Positions 1 through 6,940 of a DNA stretch of 12,189 bases are shown one piece after another. The stretch is from Elusimicrobia bacterium RIFCSPLOWO2_01_FULL_60_11 (GTDB taxonomy: Bacteria; Elusimicrobiota; Elusimicrobia; 2-02-FULL-39-32), in NCBI GenBank assembly GCA_001800085.1, contig MGUS01000009.1, positions 1-12,189 on the forward strand. Reading direction: 5' to 3'. Below the pieces are notes generated by a model that saw only the letters and a program-made list of their open reading frames with translations, was not told the origin of the DNA and ran no database searches. Every line of letters begins with the position of its first letter. The first letter of the stretch is position 1. A program made the translations under genes and the position numbers.

Positions 1-2
1 AG

Positions 3-599
3 GCAGCGGCGGCCTGGCAGATCCTGCCTTACCTCTGCGAGCCGCCTTTTCAGACGATGGAGCGGGACAAGAAGATATTCCGCACCTTCAGCGCGCCGGT
101 GCTGCGGTTCTACCGCTGGTCCAAGCCCGCGGTGAGCTTCGGCCGCACCCGCGGCATCGACAGCGAGATCGAGCGCGCGGCCCTCGAGAAAGGATGGATG
201 GTGGTGGGCCGGCCCACGGGCGGGGGCATCGTGGAGCACGCGGACGACCTCTGCTTCTCCCTCTTCTGGCCCAAGGCCGACGGGACGCTCCCCTGGAGAG
301 TGGCCGATTCCTACGCGGTCATCCATGAGTGGATCGCCGAAGGGCTGAAGGAACTGGGCGTGGAGACGGTATCTGTCCATCAAAAGGACAAGGAGAACGG
401 CTGGTGCTTTCAGACCGCCGTCTGCCATGACCTGACCGCGGGCGGAAAAAAGATCGTGGGCGGGGCCCAGTGGCGCCAGAACGACAAAGCCCTCCATCAG
501 GGATCCATCCAGAGGGTCCTTCCCGACTCCGCCGTGGCCGTCTTTGAGAACGGGTTCCGGACCAAGTTCGGGGTCGCGCTCGGGTCTCATGCCGCCTGA
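3..599 (+). CDS. Lipoyl/octanoyl transferase or lipoate-protein ligase (LipM/LplA family), 5' end outside window
   Basis: This is a BPL/LPL-fold enzyme that attaches octanoyl or lipoyl groups to lipoyl-domain proteins such as GcvH or E2 subunits in the cytoplasm. The frame is open to the left edge, and the upstream codons read like the conserved family N-terminus (W-x-x-LPY...). The ATG at 57 therefore lies inside the family's internal N-M-x-x-D-type segment and is probably not the start; the true start lies left of the window. Counting from that ATG, visible motifs are LRFYRW (16-21), the ligand-binding G-R-P-T-G-G plus His (51-61), KKIVGGAQ (131-138) with the expected lysine, and HQGSI (147-151). 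The Cys of GWCF (117, codon 405-407) sits exactly where the catalytic Cys of LipM lies relative to GGAQ, which favours octanoyltransferase activity; a lipoate ligase is the alternative. The 3' end is complete and overlaps livH by 11 nt. Confidence 0.85.
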   Translation, partial: AAAAWQILPYLCEPPFQTMERDKKIFRTFSAPVLRFYRWSKPAVSFGRTRGIDSEIERAALEKGWMVVGRPTGGGIVEHADDLCFSLFWPKADGTLPWRVADSYAVIHEWIAEGLKELGVETVSVHQKDKENGWCFQTAVCHDLTAGGKKIVGGAQWRQNDKALHQGSIQRVLPDSAVAVFENGFRTKFGVALGSHAA

Positions 600-1512
600 T
601 TCCCTGATCGACACCCTTTCCCAGCAGATCGTCAACGGCCTGACGCTCGGCTCCATCTACGCCCTGATCGCCCTGGGCTACACCCTCGTCTACGGCATCC
701 TCCTTATGATCAACTTCGCCCATTCGGAGATCTTCATGGCCGGCGCCTTCTTCGCCCTGGGAGCGTTCGCCCTGCCCGGCGTGAACCGCCTCTCTCCCCT
801 GCTCCAAGTCGCGCTGGCCATGGCCTCCGCCATGGGAGGCAGCGCTCTGCTGGCCTATTCCGTGGAGAAGGCGGCCTACAAGCCCCTGCGCCATGCCTCG
901 CGGCTCTCCCCGCTCATTTCCGCCATCGGCGTCTCCATATTCCTGCAGAACTTCTTTTTCCTTTTCGTCGGAAGCCAGTCCCTCTCTTTCCCCGAACTCC
1001 TCCCCGTCAAGCGCCTGCGCCTCGGAGGATGCGAGATCGATTCGCTCCAGGTCTTCATCCTCGCGATATCGCTCGTCATCATGGCGGCGCTCAAAACCTT
1101 CATCCAGAAGACCCGCCTGGGCAAGGCTCTGCGCGCCACCGCGGGCGACAGGGACGCCGCTGAGCTGCTCGGCATCAACACCAACGCCATCATCTCGATG
1201 ACTTTCCTGATCGGGGGCGCTCTGGGCGGGGCGGCGGGGCTCTTGAACGGGATGTATTACGGCTCGGTCAAATACAACATGGGTTTTCTGCCGGGCATCA
1301 AGGCGTTCACGGCCGCGGTGCTGGGCGGCATCGGCAACGTCACCGGGGCCGTGCTGGGCGGGCTTTTGATCGGCCTCTTGGAATCTTTGGGGGCGGGTTT
1401 CATCCCCGGCGGGTCCGAATGGAAGGACATCTTCGCCTTCGCCGTGCTCATCCTCGTGCTGCTCTTCCGGCCCCAGGGGCTCCTGGGCGAAAAAACTCCC
1501 GAAAAGATCTAG
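589..1512 (+). CDS. livH: Branched-chain amino acid ABC transporter permease LivH
   Basis: This is an inner-membrane permease subunit of a LIV-type ABC importer (leucine/isoleucine/valine or related substrates). The 307-aa length matches E. coli LivH (308). The N-terminus carries the hallmark GSIYALIALGYTLVYGI (21-37) followed by INFAHSE (41-47). The cytoplasmic loop TRLGKALRA...DAAELLGI (175-196) is the EAA-like site that contacts the ATPase. FLPGIKAFTAAVLGGIGN (233-250) and the C-terminal LLFRPQGLLG (291-300) are also family signatures. I chose ATG 589, 15 codons inside the longest frame, because the family N-terminus begins there and it overlaps the upstream gene's stop by only 11 nt, consistent with translational coupling; there is no strong Shine-Dalgarno sequence. 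The usual partners livM, livG, livF and the binding protein are not downstream, where a convergent gene begins at once. They may lie elsewhere. Confidence 0.93.
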   Translation: MPPDSLIDTLSQQIVNGLTLGSIYALIALGYTLVYGILLMINFAHSEIFMAGAFFALGAFALPGVNRLSPLLQVALAMASAMGGSALLAYSVEKAAYKPLRHASRLSPLISAIGVSIFLQNFFFLFVGSQSLSFPELLPVKRLRLGGCEIDSLQVFILAISLVIMAALKTFIQKTRLGKALRATAGDRDAAELLGINTNAIISMTFLIGGALGGAAGLLNGMYYGSVKYNMGFLPGIKAFTAAVLGGIGNVTGAVLGGLLIGLLESLGAGFIPGGSEWKDIFAFAVLILVLLFRPQGLLGEKTPEKI

Positions 1513-3017
1513 GGGTTCTCCTCCGGCTCTTCCGGTTTCTCCTGCTGGAGGCCGATGCTCTGGAGCTTCGTCACGGTGCGTTCGGTTCTGGTGACCTGTC
1601 CCTTCCTGTCGATCGCCTGGACGCGGATCTTGTTCTCCCCTTCAGCGAGCAGCACGGACCAGGTGAACTTGGCGCCCGCCTTGATGGGCACCTGGTAATC
1701 GTTCACCCTCACAAAACAGCCGGGTTCCGTCTGGCCTTCCACCTGCACGAACTTGTTGCGCGTGGCGAACTTTTCCGGGGGTGCGGTGACCGTAAGCTTG
1801 GGAGGATAGTTGTCGATCTCAAGATCGGGGAGAGCGACGTAGTCGGCCCGCCTGCCGGCTTCGTCATAATAGGCGATGCGGCGGTGATAGGTCCCGTCCG
1901 GCAGGCCGTATTCCTTCTTCTCCGCCATGGGGTCTTCGTTCTCCAGGGCGTTCTTCTTGTCGAGCGCGATCACCTTGAACCTCGGGTCCAAAGAATATTG
2001 GATCCTGTAGGCCTTCCGTCCCAGGAAGTCCCGTTCGACCGCGCCGTTCTCCCCACCCTCTCCTTCCCCGAGCGCCGCGTCCTTGGAATCCTGCCCCGGC
2101 TTGTATCCCTTGACCGGGGCGATCGGACTGAATCCATCTTTGCGGCGTCCGGCCTCGCCCTGGCCGTAGAGGCCGGGGATGACGACCTTGCCGGAGGCGT
2201 CGAAATCGACGATCTGGAAATCCGGGAGCTTAGGAACGTCGACCGGCACGCCGGGGGCCCGGTTGGGCAGGGTGATGTTGGCCTGGCCCGCTTTCACGAT
2301 GACCCGGATGGGAGGCGACGGGGGCGTGTTGGGGAGCGTGATGTTGGCCTCGCCTTCATGGACGATCACGCTTTTGCGCGTGTCGATGCCCAGCACCTCG
2401 GTGCTGCCGCGCTCCACCTGGACGATGAGCCCTTTGTCGATGCGCAGGCGCGCCTTGTAGAGGGTGTCCCGGGTCTGCGGCGTCACCATCGCGGTCTCGG
2501 TCACCAGCTTGATCCTGCCCGCGATGAGCGCGCCGGTGAGGAGGTTGACCTCCTCCACCTTGAGCTCGGGCCGCAGCATCACCAGGGAATTCTGATCCAG
2601 CTTCAAGGTGTCCCCGCTGTAGAAGCGGACGTGGGCTTCGCCCTGCTCCAGGGTGCGCAGCCAGTCGTCGTTGAAGAGCTCGGCGTCCCTGAGGGCGTTC
2701 CTCCAATTCGGCTCTTTCTTTTTGCGGTAGCGCACTTCGTTCTTCAGGAATATCAGGCGCGCGGAGCGGAGTTCTTCCTTGATGAGGAGCACGGGGACCT
2801 TGATCTTCATCCCCGGGAGCGCCGCGGCGGGGTCTGTGAGGGGCAGTTGATTGTACTTGAGGATCTCCGGCCATTTCTTGGGATCTTTGAGATACGTCTG
2901 GGCGATGCCCCAGATCGTGTCGCCCTCCTTGACCGTGATGTCCTGGAAGGCCTCCCGGCCCCATGCGCCGGAAGCGGCCAGGCAGGCCGTGGCCAGGCCG
3001 AGCCAAATCTTTTTCAC
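1509..3017 (-). CDS. Secreted LysM - FecR-domain - Ig-like envelope protein
   Basis: This is a 502-aa exported protein, probably peptidoglycan-bound in the periplasm. It starts with a clean signal peptide (MKKIWLGLATACLAASGAWG, 1-20). A LysM domain follows (about 26-75; core VKEGDTIWGIAQTYLKD), then a FecR-like beta domain (about 92-220; LRTLEQGEAHVRFYSGDTLKLDQNS). A duplicated ANITLPN motif (224-230 and 246-252), a charged Gly/Glu-rich linker, an Ig-like domain resembling the glucodextranase-B type (about 405-485) and a Glu/Pro tail complete it. The longest frame begins at a TTG at 3041, but the GTG at 3017 is preferred: it places the signal peptide at the very N-terminus and gives a 4-nt GTGA overlap with the upstream kinase stop. 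The protein is unlikely to be an iron regulator like FecR itself, since it has no N-terminal anti-sigma region. Its exact role is unknown; linkage suggests it shares an envelope function with the kinase. Confidence 0.85.
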   Translation of the reverse strand: MKKIWLGLATACLAASGAWGREAFQDITVKEGDTIWGIAQTYLKDPKKWPEILKYNQLPLTDPAAALPGMKIKVPVLLIKEELRSARLIFLKNEVRYRKKKEPNWRNALRDAELFNDDWLRTLEQGEAHVRFYSGDTLKLDQNSLVMLRPELKVEEVNLLTGALIAGRIKLVTETAMVTPQTRDTLYKARLRIDKGLIVQVERGSTEVLGIDTRKSVIVHEGEANITLPNTPPSPPIRVIVKAGQANITLPNRAPGVPVDVPKLPDFQIVDFDASGKVVIPGLYGQGEAGRRKDGFSPIAPVKGYKPGQDSKDAALGEGEGGENGAVERDFLGRKAYRIQYSLDPRFKVIALDKKNALENEDPMAEKKEYGLPDGTYHRRIAYYDEAGRRADYVALPDLEIDNYPPKLTVTAPPEKFATRNKFVQVEGQTEPGCFVRVNDYQVPIKAGAKFTWSVLLAEGENKIRVQAIDRKGQVTRTERTVTKLQSIGLQQEKPEEPEENP

Positions 3018-5209
3018 GTTCCCAAGCCCTTGGGGATCCAAAAAACGAAACGGGCGCCCTTGCCGCCTTCCCCCGCTTCCACGCGGATCTCCCCGCTGTG
3101 CAGTTCTACAAAATATTTGGAGATGGCGAGCCCCAATCCCGTGCCGCTCTTCTGCCGGTTGTCATTCGCGAGCTGCTGGAATTTTTCAAAGACCTTCCGG
3201 CGGGAATCCTCGGGGATGCCGGGCCCGGAATCCTCGACGGAGACCTCGATCCGCTCCGGCAGGTCCCGCACATGGACCCGCACATGCCCTTCCAGGGGAG
3301 TGAACTTGAGCGCGTTGGCGATGAGGTTGCCCGTCACGCGCTCGATCAGGCCTTCGTCCGCGGTCATCGCGACCGGCCGCTGTCCCGCGTCCCAGAAGAA
3401 CTTGAGTTCGATCCGCCGCCGTTCCGCCATCGGCTGATAGATCTTCTCCAGATTCCCCAGGACGTCATCGAGAAAAAAGGACCTGAGCTTGATCTCGAAC
3501 TTCCCGGCGTCCATCTTGGCGATGTCGAGGATGTCGTTGATCATGTCCAGGAACCGGGCGCTGGCCCGGTCCATCGTCTCCAGCATGGTGCGCTGGGCAT
3601 CGTTGATGGGTCCCGATTTCTGGTCGATGAGGAATTTGATGAAGCCCTGGATGGAGGTCATGGGGTTGCGCAGATCGTGGGTGATGGAATGGAGGAAGCT
3701 GTCCTTCATCTCGTCCAGCTCGCGCTCCAGGGTGACGTCGTGCACGACCGTGACGACGCCCAGGACTTTCCCGCTCCTCGGGTTGACCACCCGCTCGGAG
3801 GAAAGCTGGTAATGGCGCGCGGCCTCGCCTTCCTGGACCCGGATGTCCCGCGAGGCCTTTGAGCCCTGCTCGGCCATGGCCTGGCGGAGCATCTCCTTGA
3901 CCTGGACGTCCGTCACGGCCTCGAGGATGTTCTTGCCCACCCAGGCCCAGGGATTGCCGGAGGCCCCGGACGCGCCCTCGAGCAGAAAAGCCCGGGCCGC
4001 GCGCTGGTTCATGATCTCGATCTTTCCCGCTCCGTCCGTCATGACCAGGCCGTCGCCGATGGAGAAGATCACGGATTCCGTCTTGGTCTTTTCCTCGATC
4101 AGGCGGTCCACATGGAGCTCGCTGTAGCGGCGGAGCTCCCAGATCATCATGTTGAAGGTCTCCGCCAGATCCCCCAGCTCGTCGTTGGAGCGGATGTCCA
4201 CATTCTGGTCGAAATCGTTCTCCGCCACCTTGCGCGCCGCGGCGATGAGTTTGAAGATGGGCCGGGAAAGTCCCTTGGCCAGCCAGAAGGCGGAAAGACC
4301 CGCCGCCAGCACGGAGAATATCACCACCCAGAAGGCGCGGCGCCGCGACGCATAGATGGGAAAATAGGCCGATTCCATGGGCTCCTCGATGGCGGAGACC
4401 CAGCCGGTCCACTTGACCCGGGCGTAGGACCCCACCGCGTCCCGGCCGTCGGCTTCCTTGAATTGCTTGGACCCGACCGTCCGGGCCAAAAGGGCTTCGG
4501 CCACAAGGGGGTGGCTCTGAGCGTCGACCGGGCCTGATTCCAATATTTTTTTCATCACGGCCGGGTCGGAATGGGCGATCCATCGCCCGGATTCATCGGC
4601 CAGGAACACGGACCGTCCCCCGCCTCCGCCCAGCCCCGCGCCTTCCTCGATGACATCGTCCCAAAGGTCCTTCAGGGAGATCACGATGGAAAGCGACCCT
4701 CTCTTCAAGTTCCCGGGGTCATAGGGATAGTAGATCTTCATCCGCGGCTGGGATTCCCGGAAGAAGAAACCGAAGCGCGGTTCGATGTTGTCCTGGCCCA
4801 TCTGAGCGGAGAAACGCCGGAAGACCGGGTCCGCTCCGTGGGAAGCGAGCTTTCCGCCGTCCCCATAGATGCCGTTGACGGTCTTGATGAGCTCTTTGCC
4901 GCCCGGGTCCAGGAACGCGATGGAGACGAATTCGTTGTTGGAATCCAGGAAGGCCAGCAAGGGGGCTTTCGAGGAGATGCCCTGCATCCTCAAGGTCTCG
5001 ATCAGGGCCCGGAGCTTGCCCGTGACCGCGTCCAGGTAGAAACCGATCCGCCCGGCCAATGACGAGGCCAGGTTGGTGTGGAGCTCGAGGATGTTGTTCT
5101 CCAAGTGAACCCGGTTCAGGGTGGCCGTCTGCCAGCCCACGATGGCCGCGGGCAGGGTGGCCAGAAGGATGGACACAAGGGCTATCTTTGGAAAAAGTCT
5201 CAGCTTCAC
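3014..5209 (-). CDS. Membrane sensor histidine kinase (Cache-HAMP-PAS-HisKA-HATPase)
   Basis: This is a 731-aa sensor kinase that autophosphorylates on histidine in response to a periplasmic signal. TM1 is about residues 7-26. A long extracytoplasmic region (about 30-285) looks like a double-Cache sensor, judged by position, length and phrases such as SIAFLDPGGKE. TM2 is about 290-312 and HAMP about 312-365 (P-I-F-K-L...ENDFDQNVDIRSNDELGDLAETFN). PAS is about 375-490 (GDGLVMTDGAGKIEIMN). HisKA follows with phospho-acceptor H511 in SITHDLRNPM. The ATPase domain has an N-box (N628, N632), a G1 box with D660 (VEDSGPGIP) and a G2 box GTGLGLAISK (689-698). All catalytic boxes look intact. The GTG start at 5209 overlaps the upstream HAD stop as GTGA, with a GAGGGC ribosome site a few bases before it. 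No response regulator is encoded next to it, so its partner lies elsewhere. Confidence 0.94.
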   Translation of the reverse strand: MKLRLFPKIALVSILLATLPAAIVGWQTATLNRVHLENNILELHTNLASSLAGRIGFYLDAVTGKLRALIETLRMQGISSKAPLLAFLDSNNEFVSIAFLDPGGKELIKTVNGIYGDGGKLASHGADPVFRRFSAQMGQDNIEPRFGFFFRESQPRMKIYYPYDPGNLKRGSLSIVISLKDLWDDVIEEGAGLGGGGGRSVFLADESGRWIAHSDPAVMKKILESGPVDAQSHPLVAEALLARTVGSKQFKEADGRDAVGSYARVKWTGWVSAIEEPMESAYFPIYASRRRAFWVVIFSVLAAGLSAFWLAKGLSRPIFKLIAAARKVAENDFDQNVDIRSNDELGDLAETFNMMIWELRRYSELHVDRLIEEKTKTESVIFSIGDGLVMTDGAGKIEIMNQRAARAFLLEGASGASGNPWAWVGKNILEAVTDVQVKEMLRQAMAEQGSKASRDIRVQEGEAARHYQLSSERVVNPRSGKVLGVVTVVHDVTLERELDEMKDSFLHSITHDLRNPMTSIQGFIKFLIDQKSGPINDAQRTMLETMDRASARFLDMINDILDIAKMDAGKFEIKLRSFFLDDVLGNLEKIYQPMAERRRIELKFFWDAGQRPVAMTADEGLIERVTGNLIANALKFTPLEGHVRVHVRDLPERIEVSVEDSGPGIPEDSRRKVFEKFQQLANDNRQKSGTGLGLAISKYFVELHSGEIRVEAGEGGKGARFVFWIPKGLGT

Positions 5210-5907
5210 CCGGCGCCCTCAAGGATGATGCGGACGAACCGGCCGGCGTCCTCGAAGTTTTCCAGCAGAAAATCCGGCTTGTGCCGGCGCAAGACCGCGG
5301 ATGTGGAACTGCCCGTGGCCGCGGCGACCACGGAGAAACCGGCGACCCGCGCGGCGGCGATGTCCCGGGCCGTGTCTCCCACGATGAGGACATCCTCGGC
5401 GGCGATGGCGCGCCCGCCGGCGTCCTGGGCCTTCCTGTGCCCCTCCCGCAGGATCTCGGCGCGGTCTTCGGAATCCGACCCGAAACCTCCGAACGAAAAA
5501 TAGGGGTTCAGCCCGCTGCGATGGAGTTTTTTCCTGGCCCCCCTTTCCAGATTCCCGGTGCCCAGGCCGATGACCGTCTCCAGAGCTTTGAGCCGCTCCA
5601 GAACCTCGGGGATGCCCCGCATCACGAAGTAATCCTCCGCCCGGGCGCATTCGCTTTCCAGATGGGACAGATACCTCTCCTGGGCGGCGGACATGGAGTC
5701 CGCGCCGCAGTCGCGCCCGAGTTTTACGGTGAAGATCTCGCGGATGATGGCCGGGTCCGTTTTTCCGGCCGCCTCGACGCCCTCCATGGCCCGGGCCAGG
5801 CCGTGGAGCTCGAAGAACGCCTTTTCCAGCGCGCGGATGCCGGCTCCGCCCGTCGATAAAAGCGTGCCGTCAAGATCGAAAAGGACGCACTTGAATCTTT
5901 GGGGCAT
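5206..5907 (-). CDS. HAD-superfamily hydrolase, phosphoglycolate-phosphatase-like
   Basis: This is a cytoplasmic 233-aa haloacid-dehalogenase-type phosphatase. Motif I is DLDGTLL with nucleophile D11 and acid/base D13. An alpha-helical cap follows (about 17-95). Motif II is GTGN (T117). A basic motif III candidate lies around 149-159 (RAEILREGHRK). Motif IV is VLIVGDTARDI with D178 and D182. The layout matches the Gph/beta-phosphoglucomutase-like group, but the substrate cannot be read from the sequence. The ATG at 5907 has a good Shine-Dalgarno sequence (AAAGGG, 8 nt upstream on the minus strand). It is the first gene of a three-gene operon with the histidine kinase and the LysM-FecR protein, joined to the kinase by a GTGA overlap. 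Only 21 bp separate it from the divergent DUF151 gene, so its promoter must lie inside that gene. Confidence 0.9.
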   Translation of the reverse strand: MPQRFKCVLFDLDGTLLSTGGAGIRALEKAFFELHGLARAMEGVEAAGKTDPAIIREIFTVKLGRDCGADSMSAAQERYLSHLESECARAEDYFVMRGIPEVLERLKALETVIGLGTGNLERGARKKLHRSGLNPYFSFGGFGSDSEDRAEILREGHRKAQDAGGRAIAAEDVLIVGDTARDIAAARVAGFSVVAAATGSSTSAVLRRHKPDFLLENFEDAGRFVRIILEGAG

Positions 5908-5919
5908 ATCTGTTACCCT
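5891..5919 (+). promoter_or_regulatory. Candidate promoter of the DUF151 gene (near-leaderless)
   Basis: A -35-like TTGAAT (5891-5896) is followed after a 17-nt spacer by a -10-like TACCCT (5914-5919) preceded by an extended -10 TGT. Transcription would begin only about 2-3 nt before the ATG at 5929, which agrees with the absence of a Shine-Dalgarno sequence there. The -10 hexamer matches consensus at only three positions, so this is tentative. Confidence 0.35.
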
Positions 5920-5921
5920 TT
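5916..5921 (-). promoter_or_regulatory. Ribosome binding site of the HAD gene
   Basis: On the minus strand this reads AAAGGG, 8 nt before the ATG at 5907. It supports that start and contrasts with the apparently leaderless divergent gene. Confidence 0.5.
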
Positions 5922-5928
5922 AGCCGAA

Positions 5929-6429
5929 ATGCTCAAACCCGTCAATTTATACTCCCTTGTGGCGCTCGGGTCGCAATATGTCATCGTGCTGGAAGAGATC
6001 GACGGCCCCCGCCTCATCCCCATCTGGATCGGCCCCGCCGAGGGTAATTCCATCGCCATGCACTTGAACAACGTCTCGCTCCCCCGCCCCATGACCCACG
6101 ACCTGATGGTCACTTTTTTGAAGAGCGTCAACGCCAAGATCTCCAAGGTGGTCATCACGGAGCTCAAAGAAAGCACTTTTTACGCTTCGATCTACCTGGA
6201 GCAGGACGGGACCGTGCAGGAGATCGACGCCCGCCCGTCCGACTCCATCGCCCTGGCCTTGCGGGCGTCCTCCCCGCTCTTTGTCGACGATTCGGTGTTC
6301 GAACAGTGCGAGCCGCTCTTGAAACCCATCTCCAAGGACGAAGTGGACGATTTCCGCAAAAAACTCGTGGACTTGAGACCCGAAGACATATACAAAGACA
6401 TCAAGAAACCGCCTGAAGAAGAGAAGTAG
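5929..6429 (+). CDS. DUF151 / bifunctional nuclease family protein
   Basis: This is a 166-aa protein of the bifunctional nuclease family (PF02577), for which DNase and RNase activity has been reported in plant members and a structure exists for a Thermotoga protein. Family signatures are LIPIWIGPAEGNSIA, the RPMTHDL segment, FYASIYLEQ and the highly conserved DARPSDSIALALR. The C-terminal DEVDDFRKKLVDLRPEDI matches the usual family tail, so the gene is complete. I chose ATG 5929: an upstream in-frame ATG at 5899 would overlap the divergent HAD start and add ten residues without family similarity. There is no Shine-Dalgarno sequence, and a near-leaderless promoter is proposed. Its TAG stop forms the left edge of a perfect palindrome. 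The family is usually cytoplasmic; its physiological role in bacteria is poorly defined. Confidence 0.93.
   Translation: MLKPVNLYSLVALGSQYVIVLEEIDGPRLIPIWIGPAEGNSIAMHLNNVSLPRPMTHDLMVTFLKSVNAKISKVVITELKESTFYASIYLEQDGTVQEIDARPSDSIALALRASSPLFVDDSVFEQCEPLLKPISKDEVDDFRKKLVDLRPEDIYKDIKKPPEEEK
5946..5976 (-). promoter_or_regulatory. Candidate promoter of the HAD-kinase-FecR operon
   Basis: On the minus strand there is a -10-like TATAAA (5951-5946) and a -35-like TTGCGA (5976-5971), separated by a slightly long 19-nt spacer. It would lie inside the start of the divergent DUF151 gene and give a leader of about 30 nt, which fits the Shine-Dalgarno sequence of the HAD gene. Read by eye only. Confidence 0.3.
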
Positions 6430-6450
6430 GGGCGATTCATGAATCGCCCC
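6429..6450. repeat. Perfect 22-bp palindrome between convergent genes (REP-like / terminator hairpin)
   Basis: The half-site GGGGCGATTCA is followed immediately by its exact reverse complement. Pairing can extend outward (A6428-T6451, T6427-G6452 wobble, G6426-C6453), making a stem of up to 14 pairs before loop strain. It begins on the last base of the DUF151 stop and ends 7 nt before the cupin stop, so it can fold in both transcripts as a bidirectional terminator. There is no U-tract on either side. The motif resembles dispersed palindromes I recall from other bacterial genomes; that is memory, not a search. No second copy was seen in this window. Confidence 0.7.
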
Positions 6451-6457
6451 TGCCTGT

Positions 6458-6904
6458 TCATTCCCTAAATACAATATCCTTTCCGTCAAAAGCGGGCGAA
6501 TAGACCGCGATGGCCGACGCCGGCTCCGGCCCCCCGTTCACGAAATAGTGTTCCAAACCCCTGGGAATGAAGATGACGGCCCCCGCCGCCACGCCCACCG
6601 AACTCGCGCCCAGATACATCCTTCCGCTCCCGGACTGGATGATCACGGTCAGGTCATGGAGATCATGGGAGTGTTTCTTTTCGGTGCCCCGGATCTGAAT
6701 GAAATGGGCGCTGGAGTTCTCCATCTCGAGGATCCTCACTTTGGAGACGTCTTCCCCGGGCTGGATGGCGTTCTCCCACTTGAAGTGGTCGGCGGTCTTG
6801 GCCTTGATGCCTTCGAGCTGGGTGTACTGGTAGAAGACGTATTTCTGCTGCCCCGCGCAGCCCGCGAGGCAGGCCAGGACCGAAAAAAATGCCAGCCGAT
6901 TCAT
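6458..6904 (-). CDS. Cupin-domain lipoprotein
   Basis: This is a 148-aa predicted periplasmic lipoprotein. The N-terminus is a lipoprotein signal with lipobox L13-A-G-C16, so the mature protein would begin with lipidated Cys16. The rest is a single small cupin barrel. Motif 1 gives KHSHDLHD, a H-x-H pair with an acidic residue nearby. Motif 2, GAVIFIPRGLEHYFVNGG, fits the consensus G-x5-P-x-G-x2-H-x3-N exactly. The metal-binding histidines are therefore present, and a metal-dependent binding or dioxygenase-like role is possible, but no substrate is evident. The ATG at 6904 has no Shine-Dalgarno sequence but a TAGAAT box 6 nt upstream, suggesting a leaderless mRNA. It lies 36 nt after the small barrel gene, in the same direction, and converges on the DUF151 gene. 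Confidence 0.82.
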   Translation of the reverse strand: MNRLAFFSVLACLAGCAGQQKYVFYQYTQLEGIKAKTADHFKWENAIQPGEDVSKVRILEMENSSAHFIQIRGTEKKHSHDLHDLTVIIQSGSGRMYLGASSVGVAAGAVIFIPRGLEHYFVNGGPEPASAIAVYSPAFDGKDIVFRE

Positions 6905-6910
6905 GGGGTA

Positions 6911-6919
6911 ATTCTATCA
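6911..6919 (-). promoter_or_regulatory. Extended -10 of the cupin gene (leaderless)
   Basis: On the minus strand this reads TGATAGAAT, an extended -10 (TGn plus TAGAAT). Only TACCCC separates it from the ATG at 6904, so transcription should start at or next to the start codon. No convincing -35 is visible. Confidence 0.45.
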
Positions 6920-6940
6920 AATTTGGGCGTTTCCTCTGCC

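Noticed and set aside
57..59. ATG 57 as the start of the lipoyl transferase
   Set aside because: Open, family-like sequence continues upstream to the window edge, and the Met aligns with an internal conserved position.
3017..3041. TTG 3041 as start of the LysM-FecR protein
   Set aside because: It would place eight extra residues before an otherwise perfect signal peptide; the GTG at 3017 with GTGA overlap is better supported.
1419..3437. 672-codon plus-strand open frame opposite the LysM-FecR gene and the kinase 3' end
   Set aside because: It is antisense to two genes with clear domains, begins inside livH, has no recognisable domain and an Arg/Leu/Asp-rich composition typical of reverse-strand frames in GC-rich DNA.
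2963..3862. 299-codon plus-strand frame opposite the kinase catalytic region
   Set aside because: It lies wholly over the HisKA/HATPase coding sequence, whose motifs are intact; no motif or ribosome site supports it.
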